Shown: positions 31,313 to 44,189 of the stretch, piece by piece
How the letters are laid out: the number at the start of each line of letters is the position of its first letter
Position numbering within the stretch: the stretch's first letter is position 1
Source: Ectobius pallidus
Taxonomy: Eukaryota; Arthropoda; Insecta; Blattodea; Ectobiidae
Reading direction: 5' to 3'
Assembly: GCA_964059195.1 (NCBI GenBank)
Contig: CAXKWD010000006.1
Span: 1,790,530 to 1,854,529, forward strand
DNA: 64,000 nucleotides
Notes under the pieces: generated by a model
Database searches by the model: none
What the model was told of the DNA's origin: nothing
What the model saw: only the letters and a program-made list of their open reading frames with translations
Program-made: the position numbers and the translations under genes

Positions 31313-33041
31313 ATATCATATTCATAACATCTAACACCAGTAACAAAAATACTCTACACAACTTCTCACTCACAGCTCAAGAACGATGGTTAAACTACTG
31401 TTCGAAATTGTACTTAAAAAAGTGTTCGTAATTGTACTTTGCACATTGTACATACAATTGTACATAATTCTGAATTCCACTTACAGATAATACACGTTGT
31501 GTCAATGACTTACGTACCAATTATATATCGGTCCTCATTGCAGTAGCACGACGTGGAACTTACAAGCAATTTTATAACGTACATTTTTCAAACTTGCAGT
31601 ACTTACCTTCGACTGGAAAATAATAATTTACGGCCGAACCAGACTGCTTAAAACATCACTGTTACAGACACAAATCAAGAAAACAATCGGTATTAACGCC
31701 ATATAATTCAAAACAGGCTGGCCAATATTTGCAACCCAAAAGTGCATACAAATCTTTGTTCGTTCAGAATTGTACCATGTTTAAAAATATACCACTTCAT
31801 ATTGCTCCTGAATTTTACAATTTCGATCTTGACTCCTTTCTGTTCGTGATATTGACTTATGGATATTTAATCGTGATCTATGTACGATGAAGGAACTTCT
31901 ACATTCCATGATATTGACATGGTACGTAAAACTGTAGGCTAATCCATGGATCATTGTTGATGTATATTGATTTATAAAGTATATTGATCCCTTTTTAGTG
32001 GTTATAAGAATAAGTTACCTTAGGGATAATCTTTTTTGAGAGTTCATATCGATGAAAGGGTTTTTGACCTCGATGTCGGATTAAGATTAAACAAAATTGT
32101 ATGGAGCGCCTGCGAACTGCTCACGCTGTATCCATCACCATTAAATTATATAACCCTGGGTTTTAAAGTTGGCACCCGTGTAATTTGCTACAGCTGTTCA
32201 AAACGATTATTTATTTTCCGTAAAAATTTTATTATCCTTTAAATAGCTATTGTAGAAAAAACTGTATGCTATTCATATGCCTTAACTGCACTTAACGGCA
32301 TTCCTATCGCAATATTACTATTGAGGTTTTTACAGTAGTATTTACCGATAGCAGTAAGAATTTTCACCTACGTCGTCGGTACTTTTTGCCAATGAACTAT
32401 GCCGAACACGAGAGAAATGTTCCTTCTCGAACATTTCATTGATTTGATTATTGAATTTCGTAGGCTATATCTGGGGAAACTGGAAGTATACTCGCCTGTT
32501 CTGAAGAAGGGCGGTATTATTAAGTTCTGGTTTGCAAGTCAAAGCCGTTTCCTCTGTGGCATTCAAATGCTGGCATCTGCGGGAGATGTAGGAATGCCGG
32601 TGTCAAAGAATCTCTTTTCATCTCTGCAAGTTTGTTCAAGTTGTGAAATGCATGTCGGGGCAATAAGTGATGTTAATGCAGTGCCAATATTCCAGCGTGG
32701 CGAACGAACTTTCCTTCAGTGCTCTTTGAGAACCAGCAATTGTTTTCATAGTTAAGTGGAGTTTCCAGTCACTTTGCACACAGCAGCATTTTCATCAGAT
32801 AACTCTGTACTCAAACCACGACGAAACAAAGGTTACAACTTTGAGGAATACAGAGAGAGAAAATGAGTGAGATTCTGCAACGTTTTGGTCAAGTTCAACA
32901 CTGTTTACTGCTTGCAAGTGCTATTTTGCTGAGAGTGAGGGCAGTCAACACTCTTCACTTTTGTGATGAATCTCAAATTGTAGCTCTATTGGAACTAAGA
33001 ATAGCACATGTTATCGGCAATTTTCTAATAATGAAAACAAT

Positions 33042-33157
33042 TTTTTTTCATCAAATTCAGATGATAGTTTCTGAAAAGAATGTTTAATGGCTTTGCAAAT
33101 TTTTTTCATCAAATTCAGATGATAGTTTCTGAAAAGAATGTTTAATGGCTTTGCAAA
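33042..33157 (+). repeat. Perfect tandem duplication, 58-bp unit
   Basis: CATCAAATTCAGATGATAGT...TTAATGGCTTTGCAAA occurs twice head to tail with 58-bp period and no visible difference; a recent local duplication. Confidence 0.92.
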
Positions 33158-33377
33158 TAGTCTACATTTATCAAACAATTCGAGGAAGACTCTCGGTGAA
33201 AGTACTAGTAAAAATTGGATTAAACTGGATTTGGCATAGAATGGGTATATGGAACGTGGATATTGTATGTTAAATAGCGAAACAGGAGTTGTTCTCAGAG
33301 TTAAGAAATTCCAAATCCTTAGAGTGGTATGTAGACATGAAATCTGAATGGGGTATTTAATCTTACTTATTCGCAAG

Positions 33378-33622
33378 TCAGCCATTCCACAGAAAGTGAG
33401 CCTGAAGTGTCCAGACCGTAACAATCTTTTAGTATTAATTTAAAATATATGTGATTACTGAAAAATTATGAAATTAATTTTGAGAATTAGTTCTTCAGTA
33501 GACTAGTAGGCCCTACTGAAGATTAATTTCATAATTTTTCGATGATGGCATATATTTTAAATTAATATTAAAAGGTTATTACGGTCTGGATAATTCAGGC
33601 TCACTTTCCGTGGAATGGCTGA
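33378..33622. repeat. Fold-back (hairpin) element, 245 bp
   Basis: TCAGCCATTCCACAGAAAGTG...CCAGACCGTAA...TAATTTAAAATATATG...AAAAATTATGAAATTAAT on the left is matched inverted on the right, ending TGGAATGGCTGA. The arms are about 115 bp, roughly 85-90% alike by eye, with almost no loop (centre near 33500). A transcript would form a long hairpin RNA. No target duplication is clear. Confidence 0.8.
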
Positions 33623-33805
33623 AGTAATAAAAATGAATGAACAGGTTTGGCCTGGTGCAGACTTGGAATGACACCTACTGGAATATGCGAAGCGGAAAGC
33701 GCGAGATTCACCATTTTAGAATTAAAGGAAATTGAGGTGTGGTGGAAATCATTCATCAATATAAAATCACTAAAAATGAATAAAAACATAGCACATAAAA
33801 AGCTA

Positions 33806-34051
33806 GCCGCCGGCGGGGTTCGATCCCCGGTACCACCTCGGATTTTTCTGAGGTAGGGAGGTCTGGTAGGGGTTCACTCAGCCTCGTGATTCAAATTGAG
33901 GAGCTACTTGATAGAGAAGTAGCGGCTCCGGCCGTGGGTGTCGGCATTCTCACCACATACCCCCAATCCCGCCTTCTGCTTATGGTAGATGACGCAGCGG
34001 TCGGGTGGTAGGCCTTGTCCCTTCTGGGATGTTAGCGCCATGGAGTTACTT
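33806..34051 (+). mobile_element. tRNA-derived SINE, family A (copy 2, 5'-truncated) with 13-bp target duplication
   Basis: ACATAAAAAGCTA at 33793-33805 and again at 34052-34064. Between them: B box GGTTCGATCCCCGG, TCTGAGGTAGGGAGGTCTGG, CACTCAGCCTCGT, GGTAGATGACGCAGCGGTCGG. The A-box half is missing. Confidence 0.88.
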
Positions 34052-34376
34052 ACATAAAAAGCTATCCTTTAAAAGATGCAGAATTATTAAAAATGAGGAA
34101 ACTTCCTTCTATAATAAACTATAAATGGTTAGCCAAAGTTTAAATAAATAATGATAAAGTTAGATGTGCGTACTTAATATTATAAATGTGTTGTTCGTTA
34201 TATGTTTTTTTGCAATGAATTTTAAGGGAGAGTTTGGGGTTGTAGTTTGTGTAGTATTCAGTAATTTCAGTGGACTATATTCTAAAGCAAAAAGTAACCA
34301 TGGGTCTTTCTATGCTCACCGAAATGATACGTAAGTCATTGGCACAACATGTGTCATCTGTGAGCGGAATTTAGAA

Positions 34377-34730
34377 CTATACCCTTAGCAACCAGGGAAG
34401 GCGGTTGAGGCCAGGTAGATTCCTTCACCCGCATGGACCCTCACATTTACAAGGGCAGGAGATTTAGGACCAACCGTAATTTCCTCCCTATGAGCCACCT
34501 AGTCTACTTCAATAAATCAATCTTGGATTGTTTTAATATGTCATTTTATCTTAAAATGTTTGTTATATATCAATTTTACACATAATTACAAGAAAAATGA
34601 CACCAAACAATGTATAATTTACTTTAATAGGAACATTTCTAACAAATACATAAATAAAAGTTACGAGAAAACTGCTTTCAAGTCCTATGTTCCTGGCCTC
34701 AACCGCCTTCCCTGGTTGCTAAGGGTATAG
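34377..34730. mobile_element. MITE, 354 bp, with about 38-bp inverted repeats
   Basis: CTATACCCTTAGCAACCAGG... (34377 on) is mirrored exactly to CCTGGTTGCTAAGGGTATAG (ending 34730); identity continues through GGAAGGCGGTTGAGGCCAGG. It splits the right inverted repeat of the TTAA element. A TA duplication is possible, but the palindromic TATA edges leave it ambiguous. Confidence 0.82.
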
Positions 34731-34809
34731 GCGTATGTAGTAATTTACAAAAAGTAGCTCGAAATACAAACACAAATACTTTTAGGTACAATTTCGAACA
34801 CTAGTTTAA

Positions 34810-35854
34810 CCCGCGATCGGTCGCTTATGTCTTGCATTTAAAAGCTCTTTTGCCATGACTGCGTTCTTAATGTGTATATTTATTATCAGTGCAACTTAAA
34901 TGTAAAAAGATGCCATTGATCTGTCCAAGAGATATTACCTCAACCCGGAGTTATACCTTACACTTCCGCTACATTTTTACTACATCTCAGGTTTAAAAGA
35001 AAATTCAAACTGGCGATAACTTCCTTACTTTAGTTTGGTATCAACGATAGATGTTTTATTTTAAGAAAATTAATTGGATGTCCCCAGACTGATAGTTTGT
35101 TAAAGTTAAATTCCTGTAAAATAAGTGTCCAAACTTGTATGGAAGTATGTCCACAGAAAGTTAAATTAATTATTAAGGACTAAGTAAAATAAGAATTTCC
35201 TATCGTAAGTTATAAGCCCCCTTAATTTGTATGAATCGTTCACCTTTAATGTGTGCGAAAAATATTTTTGTAGATCTGAAATCACATATCAATGATTCAA
35301 TGTAGACAGCAAAGCATAGTTAAAAGGAATGGTGCATTGGATCTTAACATTTACTCAGGAGTAATTTATAGAGCTGAACTTTGTGCCCACCCTTTGACGC
35401 GTAACATGGAGCTGTTACTATGGAAACGGTAGTCATGGTGATCATTGAGGCGGCGGCAATTTGTAAAAACAATGTCCAAGAGCTCGAATTTTACGGTACG
35501 ATGAAGAAAAAACTGTCTCGGCAACGTTAGAGGTCGGCATTCATAATTCAGCATCCATGTTTCCTACGGGCTAACCCAACACACGACCGTGGGACAAACT
35601 TAAATATTTATGACATTCCTCTGAATTATATTTCGATTTGCAGCAGTGTTTTCAAGTGGAATGGTCATGGCCATAAATGAAACTAAATGACGCATTTCTT
35701 ACATCTGCATTGCGATATCTATTTCACTAAAATATAAACGGCAGGTAAAGAGAGAAATTATATGTGTTGTATAAACGAATCTGCAATGGTCATTTTGACA
35801 TATAGTATAAGTTATAATAATTAAGGAATCGCGCACAATGTGCATTATCTTAAA
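34810..35854. other. Unassigned AT-rich sequence
   Basis: No supportable gene or repeat. Confidence 0.3.
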
Positions 35855-36003
35855 CTAAGACTTAACCTACTGACAAACACCCAGTCCTGAACCCGGGGAG
35901 GGGAACTTTCACTACTGAAAAATCCCCGACCCGGCCGGGAATCGAACCCGGGCCGCCGGAGTGGAAGGCAGGCGTGCTACCGACTCACCCACGGCGGCGG
36001 ACA
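35855..36003 (-). mobile_element. tRNA-derived SINE, family C (copy 2)
   Basis: Minus strand: GGGTGAGTCGGTAGCACGC (A box), CTGCCTTCCACTCCGG, GGGTTCGATTCCCGG (perfect B box), GGGATTTTTCAGTAGTGAAAG, then CAGGACTGGGTGTTTG. This copy is better preserved than the one at 7796-7955. Confidence 0.8.
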
Positions 36004-38423
36004 CTAGTATAAGTTATGCAGAAGAGACCTGAATTACTTGTATTTCGTTTTAATGTTACATTTAAGGAGGAAATATGTATATTTCGGGATAGGCTGTTAC
36101 AGACTTCTACCTTAGCCTATATTCTATATTTTTAAACTCAAAGTTACTAAAATATCACACAACACGTAGTTAGTGTCCATAGCCTACAATACCCACAATA
36201 TAGCACACAGTATTAATATTTAACATTTGTTATGAATTAAGACATTTTAACAATATTGTACTATATCTTTTTTTCAAAACAACTCTGAACAATTGGAAAT
36301 AAATTCGTAAATCTTTTTTTTTTTTTGTAAATGACGCCGATAGTCTATCTTATTCTACATTTGTGAAAAATGTCTTTTTCCCCCCACAATGGTTCACTAT
36401 ACTTAAATGCTGTCTGAATGAATACCAATTTCAAACATATGAAATATTATAAACAAATGATTATTCCCACCCTGGCACCCGTCATAATAGTTTTATACTC
36501 ACAAATGAATGTAACGGAATCATAAATATATACTGAAAATTAGAACACATATATCTTAATATAGTTGGGCTATTAATCGGTGAATTTCGTAAATTCCTAA
36601 TAATTAATCATTTTGGAGAAAACTGAAGTCATTTTGAAAGAAATGCCAGGATCGCTCTTCAGGCTTTTAAATAAGGGCTGATTTGATGGGTTAGAAGACA
36701 ATGTATACAATTGTAAGCTTCATCAGAAGTTGCAAGAAGAATATTCCTTTTTAATATTTTTTAAATTAAAATTCATAGAATTTTGACCAGCCTACACTTT
36801 TAATGTTTAATTCCAAACGAAATGGCAATGAATTATATATAAGTTCGACAATATTGCCTAGTAACTGTAACTTAGGGGTGGTTATATCAAGTAATTTAAG
36901 CCATTTGTGACATGCAAAGTTGCTACCTATGTAGATAGGAAGAATTTCTTTTCCAGTCAACCGTTAGAGTGAATTACATTATTCGTGGAAATATATAACT
37001 GAGTTTATTCCTCGAAATGTGACCATTCACAAGTCCATGGCCAGTGCAAACCGCCCGTCATGTATAGAAAGCTGGTTATGGAAAACAATAAATATTGATG
37101 AAAATAATAACAATGATAGCAGTAATACTAACTTACACAGGTGAATCCCTTCATAAAAATAATCTCGATGTTTCATACAGGATGGAAGGGGTATAACAGC
37201 GAAGAGTCTAACAGCCCACCCCTTAGGTAGTTACCAAAAGAATGAAATACTTAGCTTATGTTAGTCTGAATTAAATATTATGATCAGAAGAAAACCTTGT
37301 CCCTAAATGTTCAACTTCCCTTGTACCATTGAGGTCCGTATGACCCTAAATACATCTCTGAAAGAAATGCCGCCGTTGGTTTTAAAGCTATAATTTTCAA
37401 AATTTATGACTTTATTCCTCTGAGTCAGCTATATCCAATGATGTTTTATTATTTTTATGTTTTCAACCCATTAAAATGTATTCATTGTTTTTATACTGAG
37501 TACCATTGGAGTCAGTATTACTCCATTGAAAATTAGCATTTTTTCTTCGAGTGTATTATGTAAAAATGCTTCTCTGGAAAGTTGTCCTGTTTTGAAAGTA
37601 AAAACAGTCTAATGTTTTAAAGCTTCTTTATAAAGAACTCCATTACTACCGAAATATCAATCGGTACCGATATAATCATCGATATAGGCCTAGCCAATGT
37701 AAATTACTTGGGATCTTTTTGACCCCAGTAGTAGGCCTACTCAGTGTAACAAAAATAACTCTCTTCATCACACACACCGTTAGAGGAACGATTAAGAAAT
37801 GCTAACTTTACAGATTTCATAAAATTGAAGGTTTACCTGCGAATTGAATACGCAAACCATACAATCCGCGAAATAAATAATGCAACATCGAAGCTAGAGT
37901 GTCTTCTTATAGTATTAAAGTGTTTCTACACGTGTCGTTGTCGTTGCAACCGGGAACAGTTTCTAGCAGTAGGCTATGCTTTTGCAATTCTGCGGAACCT
38001 TTCGACTTATACTATCTCGTTAACCATAAACGCATTCACATAACTCAAAATAAGTTTTATGTTTATGTTAAAGTTATGTTCGTTTTATACTCCTCTCCCT
38101 TGAATCTTGCAGTTATAACCCTTCAATGCATTTAGGTGGTTGTAGAATATCCACAAAATTTATATACTAAGTTCTAGTTTACAATATTCACACGATGTTT
38201 CACATTGGTTTCTGCCCTAAGGGAGATTGTAAATTGCTCTGAGAAGCCTATGAAAGGCTCTCTTAGTCTAAGAGAGAAATTTCCTGAGTTATTCAACAAG
38301 TAGGCTATTTTGTTCTTGTTCTTTACACAGAATATAACTAGAACTCGCAGCGATCCTGATTATAACAAGTAAAATGTTCTCAGTATCGATATAATCCTAA
38401 TTTTGTGCGCAACGTGATTTCTG
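36004..38423. other. Unassigned AT-rich sequence
   Basis: Contains a T-run (36308-36326) and two TAGGCCTA motifs (about 37685, 37731). Short frames are not recognised. Confidence 0.3.
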
Positions 38424-38715
38424 GTGACCTCCTGTGTGGTTTACTGGTTAACGTTGCTGACTACAGCTCTGCAGGTCTGGGTTTGGTCCCCGGGAACTCC
38501 TCGGATCTTTCTTAGGTAGGGAGGTCTGGTACGGGCTGCACTCAGCCTCGTTACAGAATTGAGGAGGTACTTGGTAAATAATAGTAAACCATCAATAACG
38601 GCCGTTTGAGTTGCCATGCAGACCACATGGCCCCCAGTCCTGCAAAATCTGCCGCAGGTAAATGACGCAGTGGTCGGATGGCAGGTCTATTTCCTCGAGG
38701 ACCAACTTCATAAGC
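38424..38715 (+). mobile_element. tRNA-derived SINE, family A (copy 3)
   Basis: A-box-like GTGGTTTACTGGTTAACG, B box GGGTTTGGTCCCCGG, TCTTAGGTAGGGAGGTCTGG, CACTCAGCCTCGT, CCATCAATAACGGCCGT, CACATGGCCCCCAGTCCTGCA, GGTAAATGACGCAGTGGTCGG. It is the most complete plus-strand copy. Confidence 0.8.
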
Positions 38716-39194
38716 ATTCCTAAGATATATTGTGATGTATAAATATGTCTAGGTAATGTGTGACTTTATTTGTTATATATACTTGCTGTCTCAGGTATTC
38801 TAAATTGGCCATAAACTCTTTATTTCGTTCGTAGGACAATTAATACACCCTGGATGGCTAGACACTACCTCGCTTTTAGATGTAACATTACATATAAAAA
38901 ACTACTTGCATGATTTTTACTGATTTGAATAAAAAAGTAATTCGTATTGCTGCTCGCATCGCGCAGTAAGTAGACATTTCTGCTGTCGTCTGTTGATTCT
39001 TCCCCTGCTAGTTGTTTTGTTGCCAGCACACATTCAAATCACCGTCCGCCCCTGAATAATGCAACACGCCAACCAGGCTCAGAAACTCAATGGAAAAGCC
39101 TCAAAAACGCGGCTTTACCTCTGGCACCCTCCAGGAAATACAGAATACAGAGTGTGTTGTAAAACTTCTACATGAATATACTGTAACACCAATC
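38716..39194. other. Unassigned sequence
   Basis: Nothing recognised. Confidence 0.3.
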
Positions 39195-39196
39195 TA

Positions 39197-39873
39197 CGAG
39201 GGGTATTCCGAAAGTAAGTTTCGTCAATGTATGGCGGGAGCGGCGTGTTCACCAGGGGAACCAAACAAACGCCAGACGAATCCCCACCCGTGGCTGGTTC
39301 CACGACGGAAGTGGCGTCAGCGGAGGAGGCATGACGCAGGCGCACTGCGCCGTAGAAGAGCGAGTCGCAGCAGACTGGCGTGCCCGCGGGTATTAGTGTA
39401 CCGCTCACGATGGCACGAGAGATTTGGCGCCACTGCCATGTACCGCTATCTCCCCTCTTTCAAACGAGCCATTGCTGCAGCCGCTGAACCTCTTATTGTC
39501 CGAGATAGAGCTGTTTGAAATTGATCTCCCGATTTCCGTCCCCGCAAAGTGCGGCCTCCACGAACTCATCTCGCACAAACCTTATGGAACATCAATTTGT
39601 CACTCAAAATGGTCTGTATGGAATCTTTAGTAATGTCAGGAAGCTGAGGTGGAGCAGGCTGTGCGCCAATTCCTTGCATCGCAGGGCACCGAGTTTTACC
39701 ACAGTGGGTTCTTCAAACTGATCGCACGCTACGACAAATGTCTCAATGTCGCTGGCGACTATGTCGAAAAATAGTGCACGGTGTATAGGTCATGCTGCCA
39801 TGCTGTATTGCTTTTGGGTCAATAAAGTGTCCGTGTGACAAACTGACGAAACTTGCTTTCGGAATACCCCTCG
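39197..39873 (+). mobile_element. Deleted mariner element (677 bp)
   Basis: CGAGGGGTATTCCGAAAG... at 39197 is mirrored to ...CTTTCGGAATACCCCTCG at 39873, about 29 bp with one mismatch, flanked by TA on both sides (39195-39196, 39874-39875), as mariner elements always are. The middle is GC-rich and keeps only the transposase C-terminus. A full mariner is about 1.3 kb, so roughly half is deleted. Confidence 0.9.
39640..39774 (+). pseudogene. mariner transposase C-terminus
   Basis: EAEVEQAVRQFLASQ, GTEFYHSGFFKLIARYDKCL and NVAGDYVEK-stop: the characteristic last ~45 residues of mariner transposases, ending at TAG 39772-39774, about 100 bp before the right inverted repeat. The catalytic D,D34D core is absent. 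Confidence 0.85.
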
Positions 39874-39875
39874 TA

Positions 39876-42800
39876 GTTTTGCACTCTGAGAAAGTAAGCT
39901 AATTTAGGACTCTATGTTCTTCTTAAGGAAATAGAATTTTCTTTACAGTTTGATCAAATGGTGGGGGAAATGCTGATTTCTATACTTCATTTCTGTTTCT
40001 AGACTTGAAGAAATCATTTAAGCGGGTGGATTGCCGACAATTTCAAAATAATTCTCAACTTTCCTTATCAAGTTAACCTCCGTATCCTTCTCCCTTTCTT
40101 TCCTGTTACGTCTTCATCATATTTCGCGTTCCATTTATTTTTCAAGCTTCGTTTTACGTAAGTATAATGCTATGATGAAAACTAAAGCAACTTTTGAATT
40201 TGTTTTTGTTTCAACTCCTACAGTTGTTTCTTTAATTTTTTTATATTTCATCATAGTTTAAATATAGGCTATCGAACAAACCGGAACTTTCATCATTAAA
40301 GACTGGATTTCCATGCACAATCAAATAAAATACGGATGCATTCATGCACTATATGATGACCAAATATTCACAAAGAAGGGGAAATACAATACAAATATGC
40401 ACTATTAAAATTCAAACTGACGTTTCATTTACAGTATGTGTAGCACAATGTACTATTCACAGTCTTTGCAAATAGTCGCGGTTATGCGTTTATTTGTCAA
40501 AATGATTGTGTACGCTTAAAATGACCTGTCTACGTCACAAAAAGAGAAAGGTGTAAACATAAATTGCTATATTTGAGACGAACTGAGGCCATATTCTTTG
40601 CCTTCAGCATTTTCACTTATAACTTAATTTTTTTTCTTATGGAACACATAAATCCATAATAAGGATTTCCATTCATAATTTTGTTCAATTTTTCTTCCAG
40701 CTTCCATATCTACGTCCTAGGATAATATGCAGAATGTCCTCCATAGGGAATCGACCAATGACAGGCCCATAGCCTGCAACTTAGTTGTTGCGTTAAGCAA
40801 TTTTACGAAGTTTTTCTCAGTGTAACTTAAGTCGTATTCTACATTATTGTCGTTAAATGCAACTTGAAAACCGTTAAGTATTTTCTGTGGTGGCCTCAAA
40901 TATTGTAAGATCATAAAAAAAAGAGGAAACATTTAGAAAAAGCTGTATTATGCCATTTAATAACAATTTAAAAAAATATGCACTCAGACTATAAAAGTGG
41001 ACGTAATATGCAATATACCTAGGTATACTTCAAAACATGCTTTATTAAACATAAAACTTAGAAACTTGCATTATGCATTATATTGTCCATAAATTTCCAA
41101 AACATGCAAATATACATGGAAAGTACATTTATTTGGAATCAGTAATCATTTATATAAATATTTCATAAGCTTGAGAATTGTAACTAGCTTATATAAAAAC
41201 ATCAGTTGTCATGCAAATACTGTCTTTAGTCATTAACATTTATCCAAAACGTTTTAACGATTACCCTGAACAATAGGCCTATACTGAAACCGTACATTTA
41301 CACTGTCAGGATGTCTCTTTATCTCTACAACGAAGTTTTTCCTCAGCATACATTTTCTCATCCTGCAGCGCCAAGTTGCTTCAGAAGTAACTGGTTTATT
41401 TGTGTATTTTTTCAATGGGCGATTTGAAAAACGGATTAACTGTATTCGTGGAAATGTTCATGTGAAATGTAAATTCGCATTGTAGTTTTACAAATATATG
41501 TCGTATGCTGCGTGCAGTTCAGTTTAGACTATGAAATCCCTTGGTCATTTCTTTTTAGAAATATGGTAAAACTTGTATTAAAGCCGACCGCTTTTCCCAT
41601 TTGAAGACTGATTGTTATAGGAACCAACAGTAAAGCCCACAATATGAATGCAATTTGTAACTTTCTTAAGATACCACCCCTTTCCCCCACATAAAAACAG
41701 TAGCCTATCAACTTTTTCCTATTAACTCCCAATGAAAGTCGTAAAATATTCAGTTTCACAGTAGGCTTAATGGTTAAAATTGTTTAAAAGTAAATACAGC
41801 ATCTGATTGTTGTGAATAGTTTCTGGAATTTTTATCAGTCTGAAAATAGTAAATGACAGGAGTGTACGCATGGTCAAACTGTTTTGAACTGTTGATTACA
41901 TTGTGGTATATATGTGTTATTGTATCCCGGCATGAAATTGTAAACAATTTTATTCTCTTTCGGCGATTTTTAGATAGAGTGGAAGATCTTTGTAGAATGG
42001 GTTGTACAATTTGATCTTTAGCCAGTGCAGCGGCTCATCCTACCTCTTTTGAAGACATGAGTAAAGCCAATTTGTGGTGCTGGAGAGGTCTGGTATTGAA
42101 CTGTGGCCCATTAAAGCGAAACATCAATTGCTCTCCTTAGCCGAGAGACGACAATGAAAACATATTTTAGCCCGAGTCTGCAGTCTTTTGTGTCGTGGGT
42201 TTTACGGCCAGGCCAGGATATTTATTGTCTTGAGAGGATCGGCTCAAGTGCCCTCTATTTTATGGCGACCGACTCTGCACAACAATGGAGCAGATTGCCG
42301 TCGCTTTGTTTGAGCAGTTGTCCGCTTTTATGGACTCTTCGTTGTAATGACAAATCGGTTTATAGGTGAGAAGTCAATCACACGCCTGTCCTATTGTCGC
42401 ATTGCACCAATAAAATCAAGCAAATTATCGACTAATAATTCCCAGAATTTATATTCACAAACACCAAACATTATCATGGACTTATTCTCGCGGTTTTAGC
42501 GCGTTTCTAATCTTACAGATATAAACAAAATTAATTAATATTACATATGCATATTTCGCGTTTAGTTTTCTTTTATTGAAATAATCAACGAAGCGTGTAA
42601 TTCATCCTTTATACCAGCGGTTTTCTACCATTCTAGATCCACGGATTCCTGGAAAATCTTATTTTGCTTTGGGTAGCCGTAACATTTTTGTATGGCATTT
42701 TAGAGGATAACAGAACCGTCGATTTAGTCTTTTGGTTAAAAAAATTATATATATATTTTTTTTAATTTGTCGTAAAAATTCCAGCATACCCCATGCTATT

Positions 42801-43327
42801 TGGGCACATAGAAGGTTATTTTCGAAGCCATATTTAAAGTACCGTGCGTTTTAAACTGCCAGTGCGTGCAAACTTATCGCTCGTTTGTTCAGTTTGAATT
42901 TTCATTTTATTTATTGAAAATCAAAATCCATCTTTTCTCACAAATTAGAGATAATGATCTTAGGTGTTTTCACAAGGCACTTCACATTGTGTGCAATGAA
43001 ATTACTGATCAGGTCCTTTGTATAGGCTTTAGTTTTTTATTATTTTTAGTATCATCGAGTCTCATTTCTTTCAAACTTCCCATTTCCCTTTTGTAATTTT
43101 TTAAATTAATGTACAAATAAGACAAAAATTCGTCAAAACGTTTGCAAACAAGTATCAAAGAATGTTGCCTAAAATAATCAGATTTATATATTAATATTTT
43201 TCAGAGTTATATAACCATTATTATTTAAGAAATATATTAAATTAATGTCTCAGAAACAAACTGTGAGATATTAAACAGAAATATGAAACAGTATTTTCTG
43301 TTAAGGCCGTCAGAATTCATTATATTA
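39876..43327. other. Unassigned AT-rich sequence
   Basis: 3.45 kb with no recognisable coding domain, RNA gene or bounded repeat. Frames (for example 40717-40932, 41529-41759, 42154-42369, 42866-43096) have no family resemblance. One TAGGCCTA near 41273. Confidence 0.3.
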
Positions 43328-44189
43328 CACAGGGTAAGGGAGGGTAATTGTAAACAAGGGGTATTTGTAAACAGTTGATATAAAACTTAAATGGTGATAT
43401 TTCTGTTCTCATGATTGCTGTCATTGGATTTAGCCATCTTATTTTTAGCAGATATTAGTTTTCCTCACTTTTCTGTGCTGTATATTGTTGAATGTGGAGC
43501 TTTTTGTATTGCTATGCGTGGAAGTTCAGAAAGCGAAGATTTCAGAAGAAAGAAAGTTTCCCTTCTCCCTTCATTGCTTGGTAAGTTGGACTCCTATTAT
43601 TGTTTATTGAGCTTGTTATCATTCCCAAATGAGATTGTATTAAGTGAAATTACTAAAATTTAAATTAGATAAAGTGTCAGTGTGTGTTTACATTTTCCCC
43701 TGAAATAACGGAAAGCAGGGAAATTGGAAACAGAAATTCATTCCAACATAAACTTGTAAAATTATAAGTAGGCCTAACAGATTATTTATATTGTTCCAGG
43801 CATTGGAAAGTGCCAAGGGCATATGTTAGGTACAGTACACCACCATTGGTCAAGGTTCTTCCCAGTCCCAAACTTAGTACACACACACACATATAATGTT
43901 GGGGTATTGGGCTAATCTCATCCACTGAAAAATGTGCCGTCTAGGATTTGAGAACAAAATTACATACATCACCCCAAAAACATACTTCAAATGACAAGAC
44001 AGCATTCATTGCTGGAAGTCTTGTTGAGCTCTTCTGCAAAACTGCAAAATGCCACGAGATAAATTTTCCTTCCTGCTTTGAAAAAAGTAAATTGCCGACT
44101 GCAACAACTTTGCTATGGTGAAATGTAAACCAATGAAGTTTTGTGTCAACTGATGGAAGTGAAAAGGATAAAAAAAGAAAAGGAAAATA

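Larger units (their letters stand above)
31390..34809. mobile_element. TTAA-flanked inverted-repeat element (composite)
   Basis: TTAA-ACTACTGTTCGAAATTGTAC on the left (31390 on) is mirrored by GTACAATTTCGAACACTAGT-TTAA on the right (to 34809). A second pair further in (about 31470-31515 and 34322-34370; ACGTTGTGTCAATGACTTACGTA type) shows the inverted repeats originally ran over more than 150 bp. TTAA flanks suggest a piggyBac- or Kolobok-like cut-and-paste element (inference). The frames at 32036-32242, 32399-32755 and 32863-33087 are not recognised. Into it have gone a hairpin element, a SINE, a 58-bp tandem duplication and a MITE in the right repeat. Confidence 0.65.

Noticed and set aside
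32399..32755. 118-codon plus-strand frame inside the TTAA element
   Set aside because: No recognisable family; the opposite strand also reads weakly like coding sequence (PPFFRTGEYTSSFPRYSLRN), so neither could be supported.
33011..33424. 137-codon minus-strand frame
   Set aside because: It runs through a tandem duplication and one arm of a hairpin; no domain.
39090..39518. 142-codon plus-strand frame with arginine-rich part
   Set aside because: Crosses the left mariner end from flanking DNA; composition reflects the GC-rich element, not a conserved protein.
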